Counted from the first letter of the stretch, positions 1 through 6,932 are shown. The stretch: DNA of 19,362 bases from Erysipelotrichaceae bacterium (GCA_017419065.1 JAFOMB010000069.1:1-19362), one strand, 5' to 3'. Numbers and translations: made by a program. The notes: a model not told the origin generated them from the sequence alone.

Positions 1-1007
1 CGCGGTGCGAAGAAGAGACCTGTCAGTTCCTGACATTCTCCGCCTATCGTCGAGTAGATGGTCGGCGAATAGTAGTTCTTGAATTCAAAGCCCTGGTGTA
101 TCAGACGGTAGAGCGTCGGCGTCAGCTCTTTGGTGACGGCGATCTCGTTGAAACTCTCGGCCCTGATGTAGATGAGATTCTTTCCCTTGAAATAGCCGGT
201 ATACTCATTCTCATAGGTCGGACGGGCGATCTTGAAGTATTCATCCAGCTGTTTCAGCTGGGCATCGCTGTCTTCTTCGATCAGCTTGTCGAAGTCGATA
301 TCGAAGACGTGCGGCTTATAGACGATCTTCTCCGGTTCCTCGGGCAGAGGTTCCTCCGGGACTTCCGGTTCTTCCGGCACCAGGATGATCTCCTCCTCCA
401 CATGGAAGAGGGTCTTCCCGCTGTCGATGAAGAAGTGCGACAGGATCCCGCACTTGCGTACCGCGGTTTCAGCGTTGTTGTGACGGATGGTCATCTGATA
501 GAGATTGCCTCCTTCGATTCGCACAAAGAGGAAGCTCAGCACCAGAAGAGCGGCGCATAATAACGATCCCAGTAATAACAGGATGTTTTCCTTCTTTCCT
601 GTTCTTTCATCCTCGTATCTAATGAATAAAGAGATGAAAAACGGCAGAAGCAGGAGGATGATCCCGAAGAGGTTTTTGATGATCAGGTGGAAGATCTCTG
701 TCGTAAATCCGGTGACCTGCCCTGTTCCGGCCAATAGATGCCATTCTAAGAAGAATCCGAACATGTCATAGAGACATAACTGTACCGAGAAGAAGACACC
801 TGTGATCAGTAAAATCAGACAGACTGCCCATTTCCTCTTCTTCAACAGCTGCAGAAGCAGGAAGAAGAGCAGCGATAAAAGCAGCGCTGTCAAAGCAGGA
901 GTGATCAGGGTAAGCGAAAACACCGTTTCCTTGATCAGGAAGCGGAAGACGATCTCCTGAAATAACAGCGACACAAACAGCTGAATGAGCGGCAGAAAGC
1001 GTTTCAC
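1..1007 (-). CDS. LTA synthase-like sulfatase-family membrane enzyme (partial, C-terminus beyond window)
   Basis: The visible N-terminal 335 residues match the lipoteichoic acid synthase / phosphoglycerol transferase layout. Five hydrophobic segments (about residues 4-24, 29-55, 60-86, 104-130, 141-162) are followed by a Pro/Glu-rich linker (about 209-228) and the start of an extracellular alkaline-phosphatase/sulfatase-fold domain. In that domain, AESF (Glu284) fits the first metal ligand, and Thr320 in STIGGE sits where the catalytic threonine of LtaS is expected. Family enzymes polymerise or transfer glycerol-phosphate from phosphatidylglycerol at the outer membrane face. The start is GTG at 1007-1005 with a weak AGG upstream; an in-frame TAA a few codons before it excludes an earlier start. 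It begins 16 bases after the U-run of the yebC terminator, so its promoter is unclear. LtaS proper, an LtaS paralogue or another phosphoglycerol transferase cannot be separated because most of the catalytic domain is outside the window. Confidence 0.85.
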   Translation of the reverse strand, partial: MKRFLPLIQLFVSLLFQEIVFRFLIKETVFSLTLITPALTALLLSLLFFLLLQLLKKRKWAVCLILLITGVFFSVQLCLYDMFGFFLEWHLLAGTGQVTGFTTEIFHLIIKNLFGIILLLLPFFISLFIRYEDERTGKKENILLLLGSLLCAALLVLSFLFVRIEGGNLYQMTIRHNNAETAVRKCGILSHFFIDSGKTLFHVEEEIILVPEEPEVPEEPLPEEPEKIVYKPHVFDIDFDKLIEEDSDAQLKQLDEYFKIARPTYENEYTGYFKGKNLIYIRAESFNEIAVTKELTPTLYRLIHQGFEFKNYYSPTIYSTIGGECQELTGLFFAP

Positions 1008-1023
1008 GTACCTATCTTACAAC

Positions 1024-1052
1024 AAAAAAAGAGTAATGAATCATCATTACTC
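1024..1052 (-). terminator. Rho-independent terminator of yebC, overlapping its stop codon
   Basis: On the minus strand a perfect 9-bp stem (arms 1044-1052 and 1031-1039, sequence GAGTAATGA / TCATTACTC) with a 4-base loop is followed by seven T (1030-1024). The yebC stop codon TAA (1049-1047) is part of the 5' arm. The stem is AT-rich, so strength is uncertain. Confidence 0.8.
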
Positions 1053-1766
1053 TGCGACGTTATGGAAAACTTCCTGGACATCATCGACATCGTCGAGGAG
1101 TCTCAGCAGTCTTTCGAACATCTCCTTGTCATGCGGATCATCGAGTGTCACATATTCCTGCGGCAGCATCTTGATGGCACAGACAGAGAATTCGCAATCC
1201 GGGATCAGACCTTCGATGACTTCCTGAGCCTTGTGGAGGGAACTCGGATCGACATAGACCGTCATCTCGCCGTCTTCGACTTCGATATCGTTGACATCGA
1301 CATCAGCACTGATCAGCGCATCCAGCATCGTATCTTCATCATCATACTTGAAGGATAAGACACCCAGATTGTCATATGTGAAGGAGACAGATCCCTTGAC
1401 GCCGAGCTTGCAGTGTGCCTTATTGAAGCACTGGTTCATGGCCGCAACGGTACGGTTGGAGTTGTCGGTCAGGCAGTCGACGATGACGGTGGATGCGCCC
1501 GGACCGAAACCTTCATAGCGCAGGGAATCATAGTTCTCTGCTGATCCGCCCTTGGCCTTCTCGATCGCTCTCTTGATGACATCAGCCGGGACCTGGTTGG
1601 CCTTGGCTTCTGCGATCTTTCTCTTGAGAGACTGGTTCATATCCGGATCAGGAACACCGCTCTTGGTGGCAATGTAGAGTTCCTTTCCGTATCTGGAATA
1701 TAATTTTGATTTCATGGCTGCCGTTTTTGCCATAGAGGCAGCTCTTACTTCATGTGCTCTTCCCAT
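1047..1766 (-). CDS. yebC: YebC/PmpR (TACO1) family protein
   Basis: At 239 residues this is full length for the YebC/PmpR family. It opens with MGRAHEVRAASMAKTAAMKS, the start typical of the shorter YeeN/YeeI-like branch, and carries the family signatures of an N-terminal helical domain (SKLYSRYGKELY, DMNQSLKRKIAEAK) and the YEGFGPG loop near residue 84. Members were long annotated as transcriptional regulators; more recent work links YebC-type proteins to relieving ribosome stalling, as mitochondrial TACO1 does. Which role applies here cannot be read from the sequence. The ATG at 1766 has a strong Shine-Dalgarno GAGGTGAT (1780-1773). A good promoter lies just upstream and a terminator overlaps the stop, so this looks like a single-gene unit. 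Confidence 0.95.
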   Translation of the reverse strand: MGRAHEVRAASMAKTAAMKSKLYSRYGKELYIATKSGVPDPDMNQSLKRKIAEAKANQVPADVIKRAIEKAKGGSAENYDSLRYEGFGPGASTVIVDCLTDNSNRTVAAMNQCFNKAHCKLGVKGSVSFTYDNLGVLSFKYDDEDTMLDALISADVDVNDIEVEDGEMTVYVDPSSLHKAQEVIEGLIPDCEFSVCAIKMLPQEYVTLDDPHDKEMFERLLRLLDDVDDVQEVFHNVAE

Positions 1767-1787
1767 AATAAAATCACCTCGTTCTCT

Positions 1788-1816
1788 ATTATAATTTACA
1801 AACCCAGATATGTCGA
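1788..1816 (-). promoter_or_regulatory. Sigma-A type promoter of yebC
   Basis: TCGACA (1816-1811), a 17-base spacer and a consensus TATAAT (1793-1788) lie on the minus strand. The predicted start is about 1781, giving a leader of about 15 bases that begins at the ribosome binding site. The -35 and spacer lie inside the last codons of the upstream glycosyltransferase gene. Confidence 0.7.
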
Positions 1817-2260
1817 TAACTTCTCCGCGAAGGAGTGCGAGGTCGATTCATAGTGCGCAAACGTGAAGTTTTCCGCTTCTTTGATCTTCTCTTTGATGTC
1901 ATCCCCTTCATAGACCGGGATGAGATAGCCCTTTTCCGCAAAGGTCTCCGTGATCTCCAGCTGATGGTCGTTCTGGTGTTCTCCGTATTTGGATAAACGC
2001 GGTACGACCAGGAGTTTCTTCCCCTTCTTCAGGCATTCCATGATGGTCCCGACACCGCCATGGGCAATGACGAGATCGGCTTCTTCGATCAGTTTGGAGA
2101 ATTCCGGTTTCGGGATGTAGTCCCTGATCTCCATCTTCTTCGAGGAAAAGGACGTATAACCCGCCTGAACGATGATCTTCTCATCGATATCTGCTTCTTC
2201 CAGCATCTTCAAAAGCCTCGTAAAAGGCTTGTCCTGCGTTCCCAGTATCACAAAGATCAT
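1796..2260 (-). CDS. pssE: PssE/Alg13-like glycosyltransferase catalytic subunit
   Basis: This 154-residue protein corresponds to the C-terminal half of a GT-B fold glycosyltransferase (GT28 C-terminal domain). It has the UDP-sugar site motif HGGVGT at residues 67-72 and EHQNDHQ at 94-100, as in Alg13, PssE and the C-terminal half of MurG/EpsF-type enzymes. In known pairs this half binds the nucleotide sugar and becomes active only when bound to the membrane-anchored Alg14/PssD half. That half is encoded immediately upstream with a 4-base ATGA overlap, so translation is probably coupled. The likely reaction is transfer of a sugar to a lipid-linked acceptor on the cytoplasmic membrane face; the sugar and acceptor cannot be inferred. 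The gene's 3' end contains the -35 of the yebC promoter. Confidence 0.88.
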   Translation of the reverse strand: MIFVILGTQDKPFTRLLKMLEEADIDEKIIVQAGYTSFSSKKMEIRDYIPKPEFSKLIEEADLVIAHGGVGTIMECLKKGKKLLVVPRLSKYGEHQNDHQLEITETFAEKGYLIPVYEGDDIKEKIKEAENFTFAHYESTSHSFAEKLSTYLGL

Positions 2261-2727
2261 GAGTAGACTGACCCCCAGTATTCACTATCCGGATAGACTT
2301 CCTTCATGGATTCCCACTGCACGATGAACTTGTCGGCGATCTTATAGACCATCTTTCCGGCCTTGGTCGGCTTATGCGCATTGGCCATCGTCTCGATGAA
2401 GACCACTTTCTTATGGAAGAGATGGGCGATGTAGCACATTGGCACCGCGGTATGTGTCCCGGTGGTGACCACCGCATCCGGCCTGTACTTCAGGAAGAGA
2501 AAGAAGGACTTCAGGATGTTGAAAGGAAATATGAAAAGATAGGGAAGAAGGTGGTCCTTCGTCCCATAGACGAGATAGGAAGTATTCGGATACTTTTCTT
2601 TTAAGTAAAGCGTCGTAGCGGTCTTCTCGGTGATCAGAGAATACTCGCAGCGGGAAAAGAGACTTTCCAGCTGCAGCAGTTCTTCGAGATGACCTCCGCC
2701 GCTGCTGATAAACATGACTTTTTTCAT
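2257..2727 (-). CDS. pssD: PssD/Alg14-like membrane-anchor glycosyltransferase subunit
   Basis: This 156-residue protein has the Alg14/PssD layout. The SGGGH loop at residues 9-13 lies in the first Rossmann strand-loop, a hydrophobic stretch at about 60-79 fits membrane association, and TTGTHTAVP at 88-96 is the acceptor-site loop. In known pairs this subunit recruits the Alg13/PssE partner, encoded next with a 4-base overlap. The pair is isolated: no polymerase, flippase or other polysaccharide gene lies near it in this window. The ATG at 2727 directly follows the seven T of the ptsI terminator and has no Shine-Dalgarno. No in-frame alternative exists upstream before a TAA, and starting later (Met5) would cost part of the first strand. 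Confidence 0.88.
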   Translation of the reverse strand: MKKVMFISSGGGHLEELLQLESLFSRCEYSLITEKTATTLYLKEKYPNTSYLVYGTKDHLLPYLFIFPFNILKSFFLFLKYRPDAVVTTGTHTAVPMCYIAHLFHKKVVFIETMANAHKPTKAGKMVYKIADKFIVQWESMKEVYPDSEYWGSVYS

Positions 2728-2753
2728 AAAAAAACGGGGATGTTTCCATCCCC
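2728..2753 (-). terminator. Rho-independent terminator of ptsI, abutting the pssD start codon
   Basis: On the minus strand GGGGATG (2753-2747), loop GAAA and CATCCCC (2742-2736), then G and seven T (2734-2728). It begins 9 bases after the ptsI stop codon and ends exactly at the pssD ATG. Confidence 0.88.
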
Positions 2754-2762
2754 ATTATAGCA
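2754..2762 (-). promoter_or_regulatory. Candidate extended -10 promoter for pssD-pssE
   Basis: TGCTATAAT (TGn plus consensus -10) lies on the minus strand between the ptsI stop and the terminator hairpin. A start seven bases on (about 2747) would fall at the end of the hairpin's 5' arm, giving a leader of about 20 bases. The hexamer at 17-base spacing (TCAGAG, 2782-2777) is a poor -35, so the call rests on the extended -10. Confidence 0.5.
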
Positions 2763-4469
2763 TTACTTCAGTGTTTCTCTGACAAGTTCCGCGACGTCCG
2801 CCTCGCAATCCAGCTGCAGTGCTTTCTCTGCGAGTTCCTTCATGTCGGCATAGGACAGGGAACGGACGATCTTTCTCGTATTGAGGATCGATGTCGCGCT
2901 CATGGAGAATTCGTCAAGTCCGAGTCCGAGGAGAACCGGAGCTGCCATCGCATCACCGGCCATCTCGCCGCACATGCCGGTCCACTTGCCGTGCTTGTGA
3001 GCACCGTCGATCGTGGATTTGATCAGACGCAGCAGGGACGGGTTCAGAGGCTGATAGAGGTAGGAGACCTTCTCTGACATACGGTCAGCGGCCATAGAGT
3101 ACTGGATAAGATCGTTGGTGCCGATCGAGAAGAAGTCGGCATACTTCGCGAACTGATCAGCCAGAACAGCAGCAGCCGGGATCTCGACCATCATACCGAT
3201 CTGGACATCATCGCTTACCGCAATACCTTCGGCGAGGAGTTTCGCCTTTTCTTCTTCATAGAGGGCCTTGGCGGTCTTGAATTCATCGACCGTAGCGATC
3301 ATTGGGAACATGATGCACAGTTTTCCATAGACAGAAGCTCTCGCCAGAGCACGGAGCTGTGTTCTGAAGACATCTCTTCTGTCTAAGCAGAAACGGATCG
3401 CCCGATAACCGAGGAACGGGTTCATCTCTTCCGGGAAGGTGAAGTAGTTGAGCTTCTTATCGCCGCCGATATCGAGTGTTCTGACGACGACTTTCTTTCC
3501 GCCCATACCTTCTAATACAGCCTTGTAGGCTTCAAACTGTTCCTCTTCGCTAGGGAAATCATTTTCGGAGTTCATGTAGAGGAATTCCGTTCTGAACAGG
3601 CCGACGCCTTCGCCGCCGTTGTTCAGGACACCTTCCACATCCTTCGGTCCGCCGATGTTTCCTGCCAGTTCCACTTCATGACCGTCTGTCGTGACAGACT
3701 TCGCGTCCTTGAGGACTTTCAGGGCTTCTCTTTCGGCCAGGAAGGCTTCCTTCTTGGCTGTGTATTCCTTCACTTCCTCTTCGCTCGGACTCAGGATGAC
3801 CTTGCCTTCGATCGCGTCCATGATCACGCAGTCGCCGGACTTCACGTTTTCCATGATGCCGGTGCAGCCGACCACAGCCGGGATCTCCAGGGATCTCGCC
3901 ATGATAGCGGAATGGGAGGTACGGCCTCCGATCTCCGTGATAAAGCCGAGTGTATATTTCTTGTTCAGCTGAGCGGTGTCAGACGGAGTCAGATCGTTTG
4001 CCACGATAACGACTTCTTCGTCGATCGCCGTCAGGTCCGGAATCGTCAGTCCCAGGATGTTGCATAAGAGACGGTAGGAGACATCCTTGATGTCTGCGGC
4101 TCTTTCCTTGAAGTAGGCGTCTTCCATCGATTCGAACATGCCGATCATCATATCAGCGACATCTTTCGCTGCCTTGTCGGCATTCAGTCCGGATCTGATC
4201 ATCTCTTCGATCTGTGAAGCGAACTCCGGATCGTTCGCCATCATGAGATGAGCGTCGAAGATCGCCAGTTCCTCAGCCGAGAGGTTGACACTGGCCCTTT
4301 CCTTGACGGCTTCGATATCAGAAACGGTCTTTGCGAGAGCGTTCCGGAATACCTGAAGTCTTTCTTCTTCAGTTCCAGTGACTTCCATAGAGATCTCGAT
4401 CTTCGGAGATTCCATCTTGTAGACTTTTCCAATGGCAATGCCATTGGAAGCGGCAATTCCTTTAAGCAT
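2763..4469 (-). CDS. ptsI: Phosphoenolpyruvate-protein phosphotransferase (PTS enzyme I)
   Basis: At 568 residues this is full length for PTS enzyme I, the cytoplasmic kinase that takes phosphate from phosphoenolpyruvate and passes it to HPr for sugar uptake. The order is the N-terminal HPr-binding/phosphohistidine domain with active-site His186 in GGRTSHSAIMAR, the linker, then the TIM-barrel PEP-binding domain with GVGLFRTEFLY (around residue 290), SIGTNDLIQY and the acid/base cysteine in GMCGEMAGD near residue 496. The start MLKGIAASNG aligns with known enzymes. The only good Shine-Dalgarno, GGAG at 4486-4483, lies 13 bases from the ATG, which is longer than usual. ptsH is not adjacent, unlike the common ptsHI operon. 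A terminator follows directly. Confidence 0.97.
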   Translation of the reverse strand: MLKGIAASNGIAIGKVYKMESPKIEISMEVTGTEEERLQVFRNALAKTVSDIEAVKERASVNLSAEELAIFDAHLMMANDPEFASQIEEMIRSGLNADKAAKDVADMMIGMFESMEDAYFKERAADIKDVSYRLLCNILGLTIPDLTAIDEEVVIVANDLTPSDTAQLNKKYTLGFITEIGGRTSHSAIMARSLEIPAVVGCTGIMENVKSGDCVIMDAIEGKVILSPSEEEVKEYTAKKEAFLAEREALKVLKDAKSVTTDGHEVELAGNIGGPKDVEGVLNNGGEGVGLFRTEFLYMNSENDFPSEEEQFEAYKAVLEGMGGKKVVVRTLDIGGDKKLNYFTFPEEMNPFLGYRAIRFCLDRRDVFRTQLRALARASVYGKLCIMFPMIATVDEFKTAKALYEEEKAKLLAEGIAVSDDVQIGMMVEIPAAAVLADQFAKYADFFSIGTNDLIQYSMAADRMSEKVSYLYQPLNPSLLRLIKSTIDGAHKHGKWTGMCGEMAGDAMAAPVLLGLGLDEFSMSATSILNTRKIVRSLSYADMKELAEKALQLDCEADVAELVRETLK

Positions 4470-4514
4470 AAAATGTGTTGTACTCCTTTACCTCACCTAT
4501 CATTTTACATCCCG

Positions 4515-4817
4515 TCACTCATTGAGGCAACGTAAAAATCTCTCGTACGCTCCCTTGCGGTGACGGTAGTAGGTAGCGGGAGACAGGCAATCACGGTACC
4601 AGTCTCCCTGCTTTCCCAAAATGACTTCGTTGTAGATGATGAAACGGTCCCTCTCCCGGAGGGAGTTCACCACCATTTCTGTGTGTTTGACGATGTAGTT
4701 CGAATTGTCCAGTTCTTCTTTCGAATGGACATTGATGCCGCTTTCCTTTTCCTTCAGAAAGCGCTTATGTTTTCGGTAATTCTCTGACAGGGTCCTAATC
4801 GTGTAATTGTTGTTCAT
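4515..4817 (-). CDS. Small sigma region-4/HTH-like protein of unknown function
   Basis: This encodes 100 residues from ATG at 4817, preceded closely by AAAGGGG. A TTG at 4829 with little ribosome binding signal is the alternative start and would add four residues. The N-terminal half is polar and basic (YRKHKRFLKEKE). The C-terminal half reads like a helix-turn-helix of sigma region 4 or phage ArpU/RinA type: SLRERDRFIIYNEVILGK, then WYRDCLSPATYYRHRKGAYE, where the last part would be the recognition helix. From memory it also resembles the small proteins labelled MG284/MPN403 in Mollicutes, but I cannot verify that. It lies between hpf (43 bases after its stop) and ptsI (45 bases before its start) with no visible terminator on either side, so it may be cotranscribed with both. 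A DNA- or RNA-binding role is inferred from the fold impression only. Confidence 0.75.
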   Translation of the reverse strand: MNNNYTIRTLSENYRKHKRFLKEKESGINVHSKEELDNSNYIVKHTEMVVNSLRERDRFIIYNEVILGKQGDWYRDCLSPATYYRHRKGAYERFLRCLNE

Positions 4818-4860
4818 TACCCCTTTCAAATGAAGTTTCCCGGTAGCCTGGCTGTATTAT

Positions 4861-5388
4861 CTATTCATTGATCTCGATGAGTCCGTACTGGCCGTCATTC
4901 CGGCGGTAGACGACAGCGATCTTGTCTTCATCCGCATCTCTGTAGATGAAGAAGGAATGCGACAGCATCTCCATCTTCATGATGGCCTCGTCCAGTACCA
5001 TCTCCTCTGCGTAAACCGTCTTTGTCCTCACAGCCACATCATCATGTCCCTCTTCGGCATCTGCGGCGATGAACGCCTCTGCCAGAGAGTCCTTATGACG
5101 GCGGGAGAGTCTTCCCTTCTGTTTGCGTATCTGATCTTCGAGTTTGTCGATCGCCAGATCGACTGCAGTGTAGAAGTCATCGTGGATGACTTCGGAACGC
5201 AGAAGTCCGACCTTCGTCGGGATCGTCACTTCTACTTTGAGACTATCTCCGTATATCTTTACCGTCACTCTCGCCGTCGTGTTTTCATCGACGGTGAGAT
5301 ACTTGTTCAGGAAGGAGAGTTTCTCTTCGATCCTCCCTCTCATTTCTTCCGTGATCGTGACATTTTCGCCATAGATTATAAACTTCAT
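4861..5388 (-). CDS. hpf: Ribosome hibernation-promoting factor, long form
   Basis: This 175-residue protein has the two-domain long HPF layout. An N-terminal S30AE/YfiA domain (about residues 1-100, MKFIIYGENVTITEEMR with the basic RKQKGRLSRRHK end) binds the 30S decoding region. A short linker leads to a C-terminal domain (about 120-175, containing KTVYAEEMVLDEAIMKMEM and SHSFFIYRD) that in Bacillota dimerises 70S ribosomes into inactive 100S particles. I place the start at ATG 5388 because AAGGAG sits 7 bases upstream; the TTG at 5409 lies upstream of that site and would add seven residues absent from the family. It follows the DUF2779 gene by 34 bases. I see no stress-sigma promoter. Confidence 0.95.
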   Translation of the reverse strand: MKFIIYGENVTITEEMRGRIEEKLSFLNKYLTVDENTTARVTVKIYGDSLKVEVTIPTKVGLLRSEVIHDDFYTAVDLAIDKLEDQIRKQKGRLSRRHKDSLAEAFIAADAEEGHDDVAVRTKTVYAEEMVLDEAIMKMEMLSHSFFIYRDADEDKIAVVYRRNDGQYGLIEINE

Positions 5389-5422
5389 AATTTTCTCCTT
5401 TCTACGCAAAAATTACTAACGT

Positions 5423-6859
5423 TTACGATACGATTTTATAAAGCCAACGGTATACCAGGTACAATCCATAGGCATCCAGAGAGCAGTACTCTTCAAGGTT
5501 CGACAGGACCTCCTCCTTATTCGGAGGATCTCCTTTGTCTATGTCTCGCCATGAATAGACGGCTTTCATCCCGTTGTCGATATCGAGGTCATGGTAGGAG
5601 AGATCGGATACGATGGATACCAGTTTCTTGAGAGTGAGATCTCCCCGCTGCTTGGTAGAATAGACCATGCCTTCCGTAAATGGATCTGCCAGATCGTGGA
5701 AGCGTTCCATGATCTGATGGAGCCTTCCGGCGTATTCCGGATAGAGGACCGAGAGTTCCTTCAGCCTGAGGACTTCCGCCCCCATGGCGTTGTAGGCCAG
5801 GATGGGTCCTTCCTCCGGCAGGTACTCTAACAGGGCTTCCGTAAATTCCTTCCGGCAGTCCCCGGTCCCGATAAACGTGTATTTGTGAAGCGTGTTGTCC
5901 TCTTTGAGGATATAGAGCGCGAATTCGAAACAGACGACATCCATCAGCTTCATGCCTTCATAGGCCGGTACGAGGTAGCGGTCCCATTCAAAGTCGATGA
6001 AGGAGACAGGACGAGTGCTGAGAGTATCCAGATAGCTCTTCAGGAGACAGCGGTCCGCAAAGAGGCCGCCATTCTTCGAAGCCCTTATCTGGGCGTATTG
6101 GAGCGGATTACCTTCCAGTAAGGAGATATCCGCATCCTTCATATGGACGATCCCCTTTTCATACATCTTCTGCTTGTTGGCGGAAGAGACGAGGAAGAGG
6201 ATGGAGTCATCCGGAAGATCCTTTTCTTCCGGAAAACAGTCGTAATAGTGCTGACAGAGGCTCCGCATGCGGCAGGCGCGTTTCTTGGACGGGAGTTCTT
6301 CTTTGAGCTCATCCATCTCCTTCAGGACTTTCTCCGTATCGAAGTCCTCTTTACTGATCACATCGAGAAGCGGCAGGTCTTTATAGGTGTCATTGAGCAC
6401 GAAGAGCTGATCGACATCCAGGTGATCGTGATAGACGTAATCCTTGTTGAAACTCAGCAGATACACCGCCTGTATGTCATAGCCCAGACGTTTCAAAGAC
6501 CGGATGGTGATCCGGTAGGTCAGAAGGTCAAGGTCCTTGACGGATGTATTATAGTAGACAAAATAGACGTCATATCGATCTCCTATCCTGTGAAGAACAG
6601 GGACATTGAAACGTAAACTGCCTGATTCAAAGCGCGGACGCAGGAACCACTCATGAAGTTCTCTTTCTTTCTCAAAGCGGTCCGGTGTATCGTTGCGGAT
6701 GCCGATGAAGGGGTCTTCCATACGGAAGTAGCGCACGAGAAGGTCGTTTTGCGTCTCATCGCTTCTCAGATAGGCATTATATGTACTGTCTTCCTCCCTG
6801 CTGTAAAGATAGAGTCTCCCGCAGCGGAGGTATTTCTTGATATCGCTTATATGGTACAT
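5423..6859 (-). CDS. DUF2779 family protein: degenerate PD-(D/E)XK module plus DEDDy-type exonuclease module
   Basis: At 478 residues this resembles DUF2779 proteins. The N-terminal half is like a RecB/Cas4-type nuclease domain with four cysteines placed as a 4Fe-4S site: Cys13 in KKYLRCGRLYL, then Cys196, Cys202 and Cys208 (C-x5-C-x5-C). The usual catalytic EVKSSTSVKD appears as FVYYNTSVKD (residues 100-109), so the E-x-K is missing while the following TSVKD is kept. The C-terminal half is RNase H-like: FIDFEW gives Asp289 and Glu291, LAYNAMGAE gives Glu362, RFHDLADPF gives Asp389, and YCSLD gives the Tyr458-x3-Asp462 pattern of DEDDy exonucleases. The substrate is unknown. The ATG at 6859 is preceded by GGGAAG. 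The gene has its own candidate promoter and lies between the pfkA terminator and hpf. Confidence 0.85.
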   Translation of the reverse strand: MYHISDIKKYLRCGRLYLYSREEDSTYNAYLRSDETQNDLLVRYFRMEDPFIGIRNDTPDRFEKERELHEWFLRPRFESGSLRFNVPVLHRIGDRYDVYFVYYNTSVKDLDLLTYRITIRSLKRLGYDIQAVYLLSFNKDYVYHDHLDVDQLFVLNDTYKDLPLLDVISKEDFDTEKVLKEMDELKEELPSKKRACRMRSLCQHYYDCFPEEKDLPDDSILFLVSSANKQKMYEKGIVHMKDADISLLEGNPLQYAQIRASKNGGLFADRCLLKSYLDTLSTRPVSFIDFEWDRYLVPAYEGMKLMDVVCFEFALYILKEDNTLHKYTFIGTGDCRKEFTEALLEYLPEEGPILAYNAMGAEVLRLKELSVLYPEYAGRLHQIMERFHDLADPFTEGMVYSTKQRGDLTLKKLVSIVSDLSYHDLDIDNGMKAVYSWRDIDKGDPPNKEEVLSNLEEYCSLDAYGLYLVYRWLYKIVS

Positions 6860-6876
6860 ATTCTTCCCTTGTCTTC

Positions 6877-6905
6877 ATTATACACCAAGTACCTTCAAAT
6901 AAAAA
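6877..6905 (-). promoter_or_regulatory. Candidate promoter of the DUF2779 gene
   Basis: A consensus TATAAT (6882-6877) lies 17 bases upstream of the ATG. The hexamer at 17-base spacing is TTTTTA (6905-6900), a poor -35 that falls inside the U-run of the pfkA terminator. Confidence 0.45.
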
Positions 6906-6929
6906 CAGGCTCTCCATGAGGAGAGTCTG
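6897..6929 (-). terminator. Rho-independent terminator of pfkA and the pnp-pfkA unit
   Basis: On the minus strand CAGACTCTCC (6929-6920), loop TCAT and GGAGAGCCTG (6915-6906) form a 10-bp stem with one mismatch, followed by TTTTTATTT. It begins a few bases after the pfkA stop codon. Confidence 0.9.
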
Positions 6930-6932
6930 TGT

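Noticed and set aside
96..560. Plus-strand open frame of 154 codons near the left edge
   Set aside because: The minus-strand reading gives an LTA-synthase-like protein with membrane segments and catalytic motifs. The plus frame is antisense to it.
2411..2755. Minus-strand frame of 114 codons overlapping pssD
   Set aside because: It overlaps the well-supported PssD frame out of phase and begins inside the ptsI terminator stem; its product is Arg/Ser-rich with no family resemblance.
4462..4503. A 13-codon mini-frame (ATG ATA GGT ... TAA) overlapping the ptsI start
   Set aside because: It could act as a translational leader, but it has no convincing Shine-Dalgarno and short frames of this size arise by chance; no regulatory motif supports it.
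4818..4860. Possible hairpin after hpf (CCAGGCTACCGGG region)
   Set aside because: The pairing is weak and no U-run follows, so I do not call a terminator.
5389..5422. Promoter for hpf in the gap after the DUF2779 gene
   Set aside because: AT-rich hexamers are present (TATAAA, TAGTAA) but none has a partner at acceptable spacing; hpf may be read from the DUF2779 promoter.
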